DNA from: a virus
DNA length: 40,850 bases
IMG/VR virus record: IMGVR_UViG_3300009128_000048
Coordinates: 1-40,850 of that record
Direction: 5' to 3' (one strand)
Each line of letters begins with the position of its first letter. Positions within the stretch are counted from its first letter, which is position 1. The translations under genes were made by a program, and so were the position numbers. The notes under the pieces were generated by a model. That model saw nothing but the letters and a program-made list of their open reading frames with translations, was not told where the DNA came from and made no database searches. This document shows, piece by piece, positions 21,459 through 30,630 of the stretch.

Positions 21459-22070
21459 ATGCTACCATTAAAAACTTCTCAGCCATCAGATTTTATAGTT
21501 GACCCAGCAAGAGATGGCATTGCAAATGCACTTTGGTTTGCCAATAGTGGTACTTTGGCATTATCAGGTGCCTCCCCAGAGCAATTTAGATTTAACACAG
21601 ATGATGCCATAATAAGGGCAGATGTTAAGTATGGGGTATTTGAATTTGCTGTTACTTTTCCAACAACAGGAGTTCAGACACCAACAGATTTAACAGATGA
21701 TGTTGCTTTTGGATTGAAAAACATATCTATGGGTGACTATGGAAAGATTGATGTATTTGTTGACCAAAGTGGGGATTCAATAACATTTAGGACATATAAC
21801 AATGAGGGAACTATCCAAAGCACTACTTTAACTTGGGATACTGATTGGAATAATGCACTAACGATATTCAGATTTGGCTGGGGTGACAATCATGTTTCCT
21901 TAGATGTTCTTGTAAATGCAGCAACCACTTGGACTAATCTTGCAAACCATGAAACCAGCTTCCCAACACGACCTCTAAACATGTTTGTTAATGTTGTGGG
22001 GGCAGATAATTTTGATGTTGATTTTATAGCTGCAAGAAATGTACAAAATAGCTCAATAATGCTTATTTAA
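21459..22070 (+). CDS. Beta-sandwich-like hypothetical structural protein, 203 aa
   Basis: This protein has no signal peptide and is predicted to be mostly beta (ADVKYGVFEFAVTFPTTGVQ, then KIDVFVDQSGDSITFRTYNN). The composition and aromatic pattern suggest a concanavalin- or carbohydrate-binding-like sandwich, but this is only a fold-level guess. TTAACC plus 11 nt precedes the ATG. It is the last gene before the signal-peptide cassette. Confidence 0.55.
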   Translation: MLPLKTSQPSDFIVDPARDGIANALWFANSGTLALSGASPEQFRFNTDDAIIRADVKYGVFEFAVTFPTTGVQTPTDLTDDVAFGLKNISMGDYGKIDVFVDQSGDSITFRTYNNEGTIQSTTLTWDTDWNNALTIFRFGWGDNHVSLDVLVNAATTWTNLANHETSFPTRPLNMFVNVVGADNFDVDFIAARNVQNSSIMLI

Positions 22071-22080
22071 TTAAACACTT

Positions 22081-23310
22081 ATGAAAACATTCAAAAAAAT
22101 ACTTATATTGGTGGCACTTTTTTTCACCTTTGTGGTGGGGGCAAATGCCATAGATATAGTCACATCATCGGGGGTCTGGTATCGTAATGGAGTCAATATG
22201 CTCTTGAATCCACCTACACTTCAGGTAGGCTCGACAACCACAAGGATAGCAAAAGGTTGGTTCACTGATATGGATATCTCAGGAACACTAACATTTAGTG
22301 GTGTTATGGGTAGTGATTTGGATATGAATGGATACTATCTAGAGGATTCATCTGCAGGGATATTGCTATTCAGAGGCACAGGTAATACTAATAATGAAGA
22401 TTTATCATTTGACTTTGAAACGACAACTAATCAAGTTGCGATTACAAGCACTACAGGAGTAACAGGGTTAGATTTTGGAGTTTTAGAGACTTTTAGGGAT
22501 GATGATACTGCAGATTCATTTGGCAATACATTAACTGCTCCAAATGCTAGTGCTTTATGGGAGACCGCAGATGCTAATGCAAATGCACTCTTAACAACTT
22601 TACCAGAGGGTGGAGCAACTGATGTACCAGTATTTATAGTGGGTGATGCTTCTGCTCTTAATACAGACCTTGGATTATTTGATGGAATAACTGACCCAAC
22701 TGTTGCAATTTTAAGTGATGACCACTCAAAAGCTACTATGGTTAGCCATGATGGCACGAATGGTGTTGTGGAGGCTACATCAGGGAGTATTGATATCCCA
22801 GATGCAACACTTGGTCTTATTAATATGCCTCAAGATGGAGGATTAGTTGATATAATGGACATAGCTGTCTCTGCTGCTGCTGTTGATACTACAAAGCAAG
22901 GTTATACATTTAGAATTGATAATAATGCTGCTTTATCTTTATATGCTTATGATTCAGCCAACAATGGAAATGCAAATGCCCCTGTCTTACAGATCAGGGC
23001 AGGTAAAACAGAAAAGGCTGAAGCAATAGCAGGAGCTGATTCATTCAATGTAGGAGATTATCATTTTAATGTTGATACATCAGGAGGTGCTTATACAATT
23101 ACACTTGATACAGATTTTATCACTGATGGAACTCCGACAGATAATTCAATTGCTGTAATAACTGATTGGAGTGGTAATGCAGGGGCAAATAATATAACAA
23201 TAGCTACAGAAGGAGCAGAGACTATCAATGGTGCTGCAACTGTAACAATTGGAGCTAATTATAATACCTTACACATAAAATGTAATGGTTCACACTGTGT
23301 AACTTTTTAA
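22081..23310 (+). CDS. Exported fibre-like protein 1
   Basis: The N-terminus MKTFKKILILVALFFTFVVG followed by ANA is a typical Sec signal peptide with likely cleavage after Ala23. The rest (about 385 residues) is beta-rich and Asn/Asp/Thr-rich like phage tail fibres (WYRNGVNMLLNPPTLQVGST near the N-terminus). The C-terminus NNITIATEGAETINGAATVT then YNTLHIKCNGSHCVTF resembles the end domain of many fibre proteins, with the last two cysteines possibly forming a disulphide outside the cytoplasm. A signal peptide on such a protein is unusual, because phage tails assemble in the cytoplasm. It is the first of six consecutive genes with signal peptides. Confidence 0.75.
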   Translation: MKTFKKILILVALFFTFVVGANAIDIVTSSGVWYRNGVNMLLNPPTLQVGSTTTRIAKGWFTDMDISGTLTFSGVMGSDLDMNGYYLEDSSAGILLFRGTGNTNNEDLSFDFETTTNQVAITSTTGVTGLDFGVLETFRDDDTADSFGNTLTAPNASALWETADANANALLTTLPEGGATDVPVFIVGDASALNTDLGLFDGITDPTVAILSDDHSKATMVSHDGTNGVVEATSGSIDIPDATLGLINMPQDGGLVDIMDIAVSAAAVDTTKQGYTFRIDNNAALSLYAYDSANNGNANAPVLQIRAGKTEKAEAIAGADSFNVGDYHFNVDTSGGAYTITLDTDFITDGTPTDNSIAVITDWSGNAGANNITIATEGAETINGAATVTIGANYNTLHIKCNGSHCVTF

Positions 23311-23313
23311 TAA

Positions 23314-25347
23314 ATGAAAAAACTATTTAAAATATTATCGGGATTATTAGTATCATTATTAATTGTAGGGATAGTTTTTGCAGCTAATCCAATTTCTGTG
23401 GATAGGAATGCTCTTAGCTTTTATTTTGATGGTGGTAATAATAATGGTGTTGATACAGTTTGGGAAACTTCGGGTAATGGACTTGATGCTTCAGAGGTTG
23501 GTACAGTCACTTTTGATGATGACTATGTAGAATTACCAGGAACCAATGGTAACTATATGACATCCTCTGCATCAGGAGTATTTAATACAGCAAATATTTG
23601 TTTATTATATGTATTTACACCTGATTTTGAGGCAGCAGATGATAATTATGCTGTATTGATGGATGGTGATGGTGGGGCTACTAGATATGGTATTCACAAG
23701 GGGGCAGATGCAAACAGTAATTATCTTCCAGTTATACTTGGTGGCACTACTGTTGAGATTATACCATTGGCAACTTATGAACCTTACTGGAAAGCTAATG
23801 AGGAGAATGTAATTATTGTTTCGGGTACTTCGGGTGATACAAATGCTTGGTTGAATGGAACACAGATATTAACAAATGATGCTACAGCATGGACACCTCA
23901 AGACCCTGCAACTATTTATGTTGGAGCTTCTTATACAGGTGGTTCTGCATTTGATGGCAAAATCCACTCGTATCGAGCTTGGCAGAGGCAATGTACTACA
24001 GATGAGGTAACAAGATATTCAGCAAATAGATCAACAGAAATTACATTAGCAGGTGAAAGTGGTGTTACTCTTGATTTAGTAATGGGTAATAATGATGGTG
24101 CTGCAAATGTTTGGGATGGGTCAGATAACAAGTTGGATGCTACTGAAACAGGTACAGTAACTTTTGCAGATGATGGCATAACTATTCCTAATACTACTGG
24201 TAATTATGTTTCAGGTACAGGAACAGGTGTATATAATTCCGCCAATCAATCATGGGTACTTAAGTTCACTCCCAATCATGCTGTTAATGATAATACAAAT
24301 CGTGTTTATCTTGCTTCTACGACTGGTTCGATTTATGGGCTTGAAAAAACTAGCGATAATGATTTTAATCTTTATTTAGGTAATACTGGATTTTTGGCTG
24401 TAACTTTTGCTAGTTATGAGCCTTATTGGAATGACAATGCAGAAAATATATTTGTTTATTCAGGTACAACTGGTAATAATAATTTATGGCTTAATGGCAC
24501 TAAGGTGATGAGTGGTAATGCTACTGCTTGGACACCTGCCAACCCAGCAAATTATTTTGTTGGGACTAGTTCTGCTGGTACAGCTCCTTCTCATAGTAAA
24601 ATTCATTATTATAAGGTTAGGAATAGGCTATTATCAGATGCTGAAGTTGCTAGCATAAGTAGTGATAGGTCAATTTCAATAACTAGTGGCACAAGCAATA
24701 ATGTAGTTGGCTTGTGGAATATGGATAGTAATGATGTTAGTGGCACTACTGTATTTGATAAATCATTTTATGCGAATAATGCGACCTTAGTTGGTGCTCC
24801 TTCTTTTGTGACAGGAAAGAAAGGTGAAGGTGTTGATTTAAACGGAACAAGCCAATATTTAACAGCTACGGATAATGCAGGTTTTGCTTTTGGCACAGGT
24901 GATTTCACATTGGCTGCATGGGTAAACATAGATGATTTAACAAAATTACAGCACCACACTATATTCTGCAAAGGTAATCCGGAAAGTGCTGGAGAATGGT
25001 GTTTTCAGGTATTAGGAAATGCTGATAGCAGGGTAAACTTTAGATCAAATGCTACGAATGAAGTTATATCAACCTCTACATTGACGCAGGATGAATGGGT
25101 GCATGTTGTAATAACCAGAACAAGTGGTTCTTTACAGGCTTATATTAATGGAGTGGCAGATGGAGCATCTGGAGCTTTTGCAGATAATATAACTAATGCT
25201 GAAAATATAACTATGGGATATAGGAATGTTACATACAATGGTTATTTTGATGGGACTTTGGATGATGTAAGAATCTATAATGATGATCTTACAGCAGATG
25301 AAATTAGCAATTTATATAATGCAGAAAGAGTATTTTTCTTAAAATAA
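23314..25347 (+). CDS. Exported protein with three LamG-like domains
   Basis: A signal peptide (MKKLFKILSGLLVSLLIVGI then VFA, cleavage near 23) precedes two related concanavalin-like units of about 210 residues (roughly 25-235 and 250-455). Both carry TYEPYWKANEEN or SYEPYWNDNAEN and NAWLNGTQI or NLWLNGTKV. The third unit (about 465-677) is a clear LamG/laminin-G type lectin: VVGLWNMDSNDVSG, GDFTLAAWVNIDD, EWVHVVITRTSGSLQAYING and DGTLDDVRIYNDDLTADEI. Such domains bind sugars or proteins on surfaces. The exported location suggests the infected cell's surface. No membrane anchor or sorting motif is visible at the C-terminus. Confidence 0.82.
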   Translation: MKKLFKILSGLLVSLLIVGIVFAANPISVDRNALSFYFDGGNNNGVDTVWETSGNGLDASEVGTVTFDDDYVELPGTNGNYMTSSASGVFNTANICLLYVFTPDFEAADDNYAVLMDGDGGATRYGIHKGADANSNYLPVILGGTTVEIIPLATYEPYWKANEENVIIVSGTSGDTNAWLNGTQILTNDATAWTPQDPATIYVGASYTGGSAFDGKIHSYRAWQRQCTTDEVTRYSANRSTEITLAGESGVTLDLVMGNNDGAANVWDGSDNKLDATETGTVTFADDGITIPNTTGNYVSGTGTGVYNSANQSWVLKFTPNHAVNDNTNRVYLASTTGSIYGLEKTSDNDFNLYLGNTGFLAVTFASYEPYWNDNAENIFVYSGTTGNNNLWLNGTKVMSGNATAWTPANPANYFVGTSSAGTAPSHSKIHYYKVRNRLLSDAEVASISSDRSISITSGTSNNVVGLWNMDSNDVSGTTVFDKSFYANNATLVGAPSFVTGKKGEGVDLNGTSQYLTATDNAGFAFGTGDFTLAAWVNIDDLTKLQHHTIFCKGNPESAGEWCFQVLGNADSRVNFRSNATNEVISTSTLTQDEWVHVVITRTSGSLQAYINGVADGASGAFADNITNAENITMGYRNVTYNGYFDGTLDDVRIYNDDLTADEISNLYNAERVFFLK

Positions 25348-25370
25348 CTTTATAATCTAATTCTACAAAG

Positions 25371-26558
25371 ATGAACAAATTTAAAAAATTATTAATATCA
25401 CTAATTGCATTAGCTGTATTGATTACACCTGTATATGCGACATATCAGACATTCTATGATTTTGTATACATGGGTGCATCAGGATTATCAGTTGTTGATA
25501 ATTCAGGTGCTAATGTAGTATTTCAAATGCAGACCAATGGGGATTTTGATATGTATGGCACTGAAACAATAAGGGGAGACTCCCCAGCAGATGGAATAAA
25601 AGATTTACTTAATTTTTCTTCTGTTGATAATGCTGTAACTAATCTTACCATTGCAAATGCTGTTACTGGTAGTAATGCTGTTATAGGGGTGGAAAGTACA
25701 GACACAGATACAGGTATTACTGTCTCTCCAAAAGGAACTGGTCAATTTAAAATAGATGCTGATTTAGATTTAACGACTGGAAGTGTTGATATTGATGTTA
25801 TTGATAACAATGCCACTGCTGTTTCATTTGATTCAGCTGGGTCAGTAGGATTAATTGTAGTTGATACTACAACAGGAACTCCTGGTGTAACTATGAGTGG
25901 TTATCTTACTGTTGCAGGTGGAATTACAGGAGCTACTTCTACAATAGAGGGAGCTGTTCCTTCATTAATATTTATAGATACAGATACAGCTGATGAAGAT
26001 GATAGTGCTGCTATACTTACAAATTGTACAGACACAGGAAGTGGTACTGAAGATTGTGATGTAACATTTCAGCACCAAGTTGCTGGTGCGGATGTAAACT
26101 GGCTTGTTGCAGATGCAGATGGGAATATGACATTTACTACAGGAGGAGACATGGTGTTAGATGCTGATGTGGATATGACTAGCACAATTGGCAATGATAT
26201 CATAGCATTTAAGTTAACACTTGAACCACCAGGAGGAGTTAGAAATGTAGCAATAACTGGTATAGCTGCTGCTGATGTTGCTAATTTTAGTAATTTATTT
26301 GTACAAGGTAATGGTGGGGCAATAACAATTACAGCTACTCCATCAATTCCACTAGGAACAAATGGTTCAACTCTTTGTTTTGTTGGTAATAGTGATGCGA
26401 ATACTTTAACCTTTCAGGACAATGATACACTAGCAGGAAGTCAAATTGAAACTGTTGGTAATCTGAATATAACTTTGGGACTACTTGACCAAGTATGTTT
26501 TAAATATTGGGGTACTTATGGTAGCTGGCTACAATCAACACCTTATATGGACTTATAA
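25371..26558 (+). CDS. Exported fibre-like protein 2
   Basis: A signal peptide (MNKFKKLLISLIALAVLITP then VYA, cleavage near 23) is followed by about 370 residues of beta-rich, Asp/Thr/Val-rich sequence. It contains SLIFIDTDTADEDDSAAILT, a block seen in phage fibre-type proteins and echoed in the next gene. The C-terminus (GNSDANTLTFQDND, then LLDQVCFKYWGTYGSWLQST) matches in outline the ending of exported protein 3. Role unknown; binding at a surface is the simplest guess. Confidence 0.75.
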   Translation: MNKFKKLLISLIALAVLITPVYATYQTFYDFVYMGASGLSVVDNSGANVVFQMQTNGDFDMYGTETIRGDSPADGIKDLLNFSSVDNAVTNLTIANAVTGSNAVIGVESTDTDTGITVSPKGTGQFKIDADLDLTTGSVDIDVIDNNATAVSFDSAGSVGLIVVDTTTGTPGVTMSGYLTVAGGITGATSTIEGAVPSLIFIDTDTADEDDSAAILTNCTDTGSGTEDCDVTFQHQVAGADVNWLVADADGNMTFTTGGDMVLDADVDMTSTIGNDIIAFKLTLEPPGGVRNVAITGIAAADVANFSNLFVQGNGGAITITATPSIPLGTNGSTLCFVGNSDANTLTFQDNDTLAGSQIETVGNLNITLGLLDQVCFKYWGTYGSWLQSTPYMDL

Positions 26559-26575
26559 TATAACTTTTAATTAAG

Positions 26576-28063
26576 ATGAATAAATTTAAGAAATTCTTAT
26601 CATATATTCTTGCAACAGTATTTATTGCAAGTTTAAGTATCAGCCTTACATATGGCGCACCAGTTCCTGGAGGTGGAAGTGGTCAAATGATTGACAGAGT
26701 AGATATACTTCAATTCCGTGATGATAAAACAATACAGGTATTAGAGCCTACATCTGGTAATTATGCTGATTCAATATACATTGAACCTGATGATACTAAT
26801 GTGAGCTACTTTAGGTTTTATCCTAGTGCTACAGGTGTTGCAACTTTAATAGATATAGATAGTACAGATGCAGATGTTGGGTTTGGAATACAAGCAAGGG
26901 GTGCTGGGGTTATAGATTTAAAAAGTAATACAGAGGTAAATAATCAATCACTAGGGATTAAATATGTAGATGCAGGAGCTGCAGGTACCACATTTACAAT
27001 GTATCAAGATAGTGCATCTCCAGCAGCAAATGATGTTATTGCTAATATAATTTATTCTGGTGAAGATGATATTGGTGGACAAGTAACTTATGGTGATGTT
27101 GAGGTTCAAATTAAAGATCCCTCGAATGGTGCTGAGGCAAGTTCAATATTCCATAGGGCTATTGCTGGAGGTGCTTTAGAGATTTTCTTAGAGCTTAGTG
27201 GTGTAGATGATGCATTGGTAGCATATAAAAATACTGATATTCAAGGTAGTTTTGCTGTAATAGAGGAGTCAGATGGGGCTGTAGGTGCTACAGTTGAAAT
27301 ATTAAAAGATACTGCTAGCCCTGCTGCATCAGATGTAATAGGAACACAAAGTTGGATTAGTCAGGATAGTGCAACAAATGATACTACTTATGCAGAAACA
27401 GAAGTACAAATTCTCGACCCAGCAGATGGTAATGAGGATGGATTTTTAGCTCGCAAATTAATGATGAATGGTGTATCAACACAATATTTATCAGTCGATG
27501 GAAATGCTGGAGATATGGGAATAGAAATACCGATATTATTTGCCAGTTCAGTATTATTAGAAGCAAATACAGGTATTACTTATGGCGATAATACAGATCA
27601 GAATTTAGACATTTTAACTGCTGATGTTTTAGCTGGTGATTATAAATTGCAATGGGTAACTGCTGATGGTGAATTTGTTTTAACAGCTCCACTTGCATTG
27701 GATAGCTACCTTATAGTAGGTGGTGAACTCGAAGTAGAGGGAACAACAACTTATACACCTTCTAGTGATCAGGCAAGAGCTGATGATTCTACAATTACAA
27801 TTGCTAATACAATTGTAAGAGTGGCTGGTGATGGTGCTGCTGCTGTACTTGATACAAATCCTGCTGTTGAAGATGGTGCAATTGATGGTCAGATAGTTTA
27901 TATACAGGGAACAAGTGATGCCAATACTGTTCAGATTGCAGATGCTGTTAATACTGCTTTGAGTGGAGGTCAGGCTTTTACACTTGGTCAGGGTGATGTG
28001 CTTACTTTAGTATGGGATGATGGAGATAGTTTATGGTATGAAATTTCTCGTTCCGACAATTAG
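26576..28063 (+). CDS. Exported fibre-like protein 3 with internal repeat
   Basis: A signal peptide (MNKFKKFLSYILATVFIASL then SISLTYG) is nearly the same in its first seven residues as in the previous gene, which suggests duplication. Two internal units, starting around residues 140 and 228, share TMYQDSASPAANDVIANI and EILKDTASPAASDVIGT-type sequence followed by a YGDVEVQIKDP or YAETEVQILDP segment. The C-terminus, VYIQGTSDANTVQIADAVNT then ALSGGQAFTLGQGDVLTLVW, is a known type of fibre end domain. No catalytic motif is visible. Confidence 0.75.
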   Translation: MNKFKKFLSYILATVFIASLSISLTYGAPVPGGGSGQMIDRVDILQFRDDKTIQVLEPTSGNYADSIYIEPDDTNVSYFRFYPSATGVATLIDIDSTDADVGFGIQARGAGVIDLKSNTEVNNQSLGIKYVDAGAAGTTFTMYQDSASPAANDVIANIIYSGEDDIGGQVTYGDVEVQIKDPSNGAEASSIFHRAIAGGALEIFLELSGVDDALVAYKNTDIQGSFAVIEESDGAVGATVEILKDTASPAASDVIGTQSWISQDSATNDTTYAETEVQILDPADGNEDGFLARKLMMNGVSTQYLSVDGNAGDMGIEIPILFASSVLLEANTGITYGDNTDQNLDILTADVLAGDYKLQWVTADGEFVLTAPLALDSYLIVGGELEVEGTTTYTPSSDQARADDSTITIANTIVRVAGDGAAAVLDTNPAVEDGAIDGQIVYIQGTSDANTVQIADAVNTALSGGQAFTLGQGDVLTLVWDDGDSLWYEISRSDN

Positions 28064-28081
28064 AATTAATCTTAATTAATT

Positions 28082-28975
28082 ATGAATAAATTTTTAAAAA
28101 CATTATCAGGTATTATATTATTGCTAGCTGTTACGACAGCAACTTATGCCATACAAACAGGTGGTGCAGGTCATGCCAATAGAGATATTGGGGGACTTGT
28201 TGTAACTGATAACGATGGAGCAGATGCTAATACAGTATTATTAGTTACAGGTGATGGAACACATGCTAGTACTACCTTTAATGATTTGAGTACAAGCAAT
28301 CATACAGTTACAGGTGTTAATCAAGCCCACCACACTCGTATGATTCGATTAGGAAACGTAAGTTCGATATTATTTGATGAAGCAGATGATGCACTTACAG
28401 TACCACATCATGCTGATTTTGATATTGGAACAGGCGACTTTACTGTTGAGGCATGGGTTTATATGGATGATCCGCCAGAAGTCCCAAATGAAGTTTATAG
28501 AATAATGGCTCAAGGTGAAATGGAAGCAGCCAATGGAAATTGGACTTTTGGTTTTGGAAGTGCTTGGGGCGCAGGTTATCAGTTAAACTTTGCTATAAGA
28601 GTTGGTGGAGAAAATGTTGATGTGCTGTCGACAGGTATGGATGATATAGTCAAACATTCTAATCAATGGGTTCATCTAGCAGTTAGTAGAAGCAGTGGGA
28701 CAGTAAAGATGTTTTATAATGGAATAGAAGTATATTCTGGGGCCTCGGCTGGAAGTATGACAACTACAGATGCAGGAGATATATCTATCGGTGCAAGATG
28801 GAATACTGGTGCTTGGATTGAAGAATTTAGTGGACTAATGGATGAAGTTAGGTTTAGTGATGTAGCTCGTTACACATCTGATTTTACACCAGTTTATCAA
28901 CACAATGGTGAAAGTTTTGATATAGAAGATGCAAATGGTAATGACCAGAGATTATTATTTAAACAAGTTTATTAA
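28082..28975 (+). CDS. Exported single-LamG protein
   Basis: A signal peptide (MNKFLKTLSGIILLLAVTTA then TYA, cleavage near 23) is followed by a spacer and a LamG domain (about 98-275): FDIGTGDFTVEAWVYMDD, QWVHLAVSRSSGTVKMFYNG and FSGLMDEVRFSDVARYTSDF. It resembles the third LamG unit of the 677-residue protein. It probably binds glycans or protein partners outside the cytoplasm. The upstream leader is TTAATC plus 10 nt. Confidence 0.8.
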   Translation: MNKFLKTLSGIILLLAVTTATYAIQTGGAGHANRDIGGLVVTDNDGADANTVLLVTGDGTHASTTFNDLSTSNHTVTGVNQAHHTRMIRLGNVSSILFDEADDALTVPHHADFDIGTGDFTVEAWVYMDDPPEVPNEVYRIMAQGEMEAANGNWTFGFGSAWGAGYQLNFAIRVGGENVDVLSTGMDDIVKHSNQWVHLAVSRSSGTVKMFYNGIEVYSGASAGSMTTTDAGDISIGARWNTGAWIEEFSGLMDEVRFSDVARYTSDFTPVYQHNGESFDIEDANGNDQRLLFKQVY

Positions 28976-28976
28976 T

Positions 28977-29420
28977 ATGAAACTTAAAAATATAACATTG
29001 GGCATAGCAGCTATAGCCACAGTTGTGATGATATCTGTGTCTGCAAGTGGTGCTGGCAAGTGCAAGGACACAGATAAAAAATTGATGGATGGGAAAAAGA
29101 TTCTGTGGTGCGGTAGCCAAGTTGAATTAACTTCAAAAAAAGCAGACCTTGAAAAGAATTTAAAAAATGCCAAATTTGCAAAAGAGAATCTTGCTTTATG
29201 TGATTTGGATTCTGATTTTAAAAAGATTGTCAAAGACACCCTAAAGACAGAATACAATAGGCAGAAAAAAACAAAGGAGAATAAACAGTATGACTTTGAT
29301 ATCAATTATAGACCACTGCTTTATGGTGTGCTTAGCAAAGAAGTAAAAGCTCAGGATTATAAAGCAACAGGAAAAATAACAGACACAAAATTATTTCAAG
29401 ATTTAATTCTTAACAAATAA
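28977..29420 (+). CDS. Small exported basic protein
   Basis: The likely start is MKLKNITLGIAAIATVVMIS at 28977, 1 nt after the previous stop; an earlier Met (28929) is inside that gene. A signal peptide ends near SASGA (26). The mature part of about 120 residues is Lys-rich, helical, with three cysteines (GKCKDTDKK, LWCGSQ and ALCDLD). It is unlike the beta-rich neighbours. No family recognised. It is the last signal-peptide gene in the cassette and lies 4 nt before the holin-like pair. Confidence 0.65.
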   Translation: MKLKNITLGIAAIATVVMISVSASGAGKCKDTDKKLMDGKKILWCGSQVELTSKKADLEKNLKNAKFAKENLALCDLDSDFKKIVKDTLKTEYNRQKKTKENKQYDFDINYRPLLYGVLSKEVKAQDYKATGKITDTKLFQDLILNK

Positions 29421-29424
29421 TATT

Positions 29425-29613
29425 ATGTTAAAAAAATTCTTCAATACAAAAGAGGCTAAACGTGCATTATGGACAGTTTTAAATGCTGTTATGGCTTTGG
29501 CTCTGGCTTACTTTATCTATCTTGCTGGGAACAATGTAGCTTGGGCAATTGCACTTGTACCACCATTCACAGCACTTACACAATTTATAACTAAATACTT
29601 AAACTCACAATGA
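29425..29613 (+). CDS. Holin-like two-helix membrane protein
   Basis: The 62-residue protein has a charged N-terminus (LKKFFNTKEAKRAL), a hydrophobic helix WTVLNAVMALALAYFIYLAG and a second one WAIALVPPFTALTQFIT, then a short tail. Size and layout suit a class II holin that opens the membrane for the endolysin. TTAACA plus 9 nt precedes the start, and it overlaps the next gene by 4 nt (ATGA). The identity rests on topology and position only. Confidence 0.6.
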   Translation: MLKKFFNTKEAKRALWTVLNAVMALALAYFIYLAGNNVAWAIALVPPFTALTQFITKYLNSQ

Positions 29614-29831
29614 CAGACTTTGTGAATAAGCACTCATTTAAAATACAACTTAGTGTCGCCATTGCTGTGATAGGATTTGTAATTTATTGGTCTTCTGTCT
29701 CAGCCAGATATGTTTATAAAATTGAAGACAATGGCAAAAGAATAAATAAAGTTGAAGTGAAACTTGATGCACTTGCAACTAAGCAAGATTTGCAAATTTT
29801 AAAACAGGATATCAAAGATTTCATAAAATAA
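29610..29831 (+). CDS. Single-pass membrane coiled-coil protein, possible lysis accessory
   Basis: Residues 12-32 form one membrane helix (IQLSVAIAVIGFVIYWSS), followed by a charged coiled coil (INKVEVKLDALATKQDLQIL). The pattern is shared by inner-membrane spanins and by XhlA-like lysis proteins. ATGA overlap with the holin-like gene supports coupled expression. No lipobox-containing partner was found. Function by context only. Confidence 0.55.
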   Translation: MTDFVNKHSFKIQLSVAIAVIGFVIYWSSVSARYVYKIEDNGKRINKVEVKLDALATKQDLQILKQDIKDFIK

Positions 29832-29835
29832 CAAT

Positions 29836-30630
29836 ATGTACACAACAATTGCAACAGTCAGGGAATTCTCGGGATTTGATGATACTACAAAAATCTCTGC
29901 AACAACAATAAGAGGTAAAATTTCCATGGCAGATGCCAAAATTGATGGTGCCATTGGATATAGATATAACTTGCCATTGGCATACCATAGGCAGAACACC
30001 ATTACATTCAGTGACACAGGAAGTGGCTCAGGAACTTTAACAGCAACAATTAATGGAAGCACTTATGCAATAGCTATATCAAATACACTGACAGCATCTG
30101 CTGCTGCAGATTTGATGAGAGTGGCTATGGTTGATAGCTCTGATTTTATAACTCTTGGCTATATAAGTGAGGAAGCAAGTGGCGATGCAGTGCTTACAAT
30201 AATATCCCAAACTGATTCTGCAGTATTGGTAACTGCTAGTGCTGAAGTAAATATCACAGATGCTGGAGGCACTGTTCAGGGGATAACAGCCACAGCAGGA
30301 ACTGTTCAGAACAGATACACTCCGATGGTTAGCCAGCTTAGTGCAGAGATAGCCACTGCCTTGCTTCTGATGGATAATTATGGAATTGAGGCTCAGGACA
30401 CTCCCAAGGATGGGGTTGCTCGGATGGAAAGGCTTGATGAAATATTGTCTCAATTGCAGGGATCAAGTGATAGGATGACTCTAAAATTATATGATGAAGT
30501 TGACCACACAGAATTAACACAGTCATCTTCAGGTCTTCCAAGTTATAAACCTACACAGGCAACATCTGATGCTGATTATACTGGAGAGGATCCTACACAG
30601 TCAAATGTAACAATTAAAGACAAATTCTAA
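29836..30630 (+). CDS. Head-tail connector (DUF1320/Mu gp36-like) with inserted domain
   Basis: Residues 1-53 (MYTTIATVREFSGFDDTTKI, AKIDGAIGYRYNLPL) and 159-264 (NRYTPMVSQLSAEIATALLL) together match the DUF1320 gp36-like protein, a connector between portal and tail. A beta-rich insert of about 105 residues (54-158; GTLTATINGSTYAIAIS) interrupts the family between the YNLP segment and its following helix. The insert resembles extra domains in the major tail protein and hub. The insert may face outward on the neck. Confidence 0.72.
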   Translation: MYTTIATVREFSGFDDTTKISATTIRGKISMADAKIDGAIGYRYNLPLAYHRQNTITFSDTGSGSGTLTATINGSTYAIAISNTLTASAAADLMRVAMVDSSDFITLGYISEEASGDAVLTIISQTDSAVLVTASAEVNITDAGGTVQGITATAGTVQNRYTPMVSQLSAEIATALLLMDNYGIEAQDTPKDGVARMERLDEILSQLQGSSDRMTLKLYDEVDHTELTQSSSGLPSYKPTQATSDADYTGEDPTQSNVTIKDKF

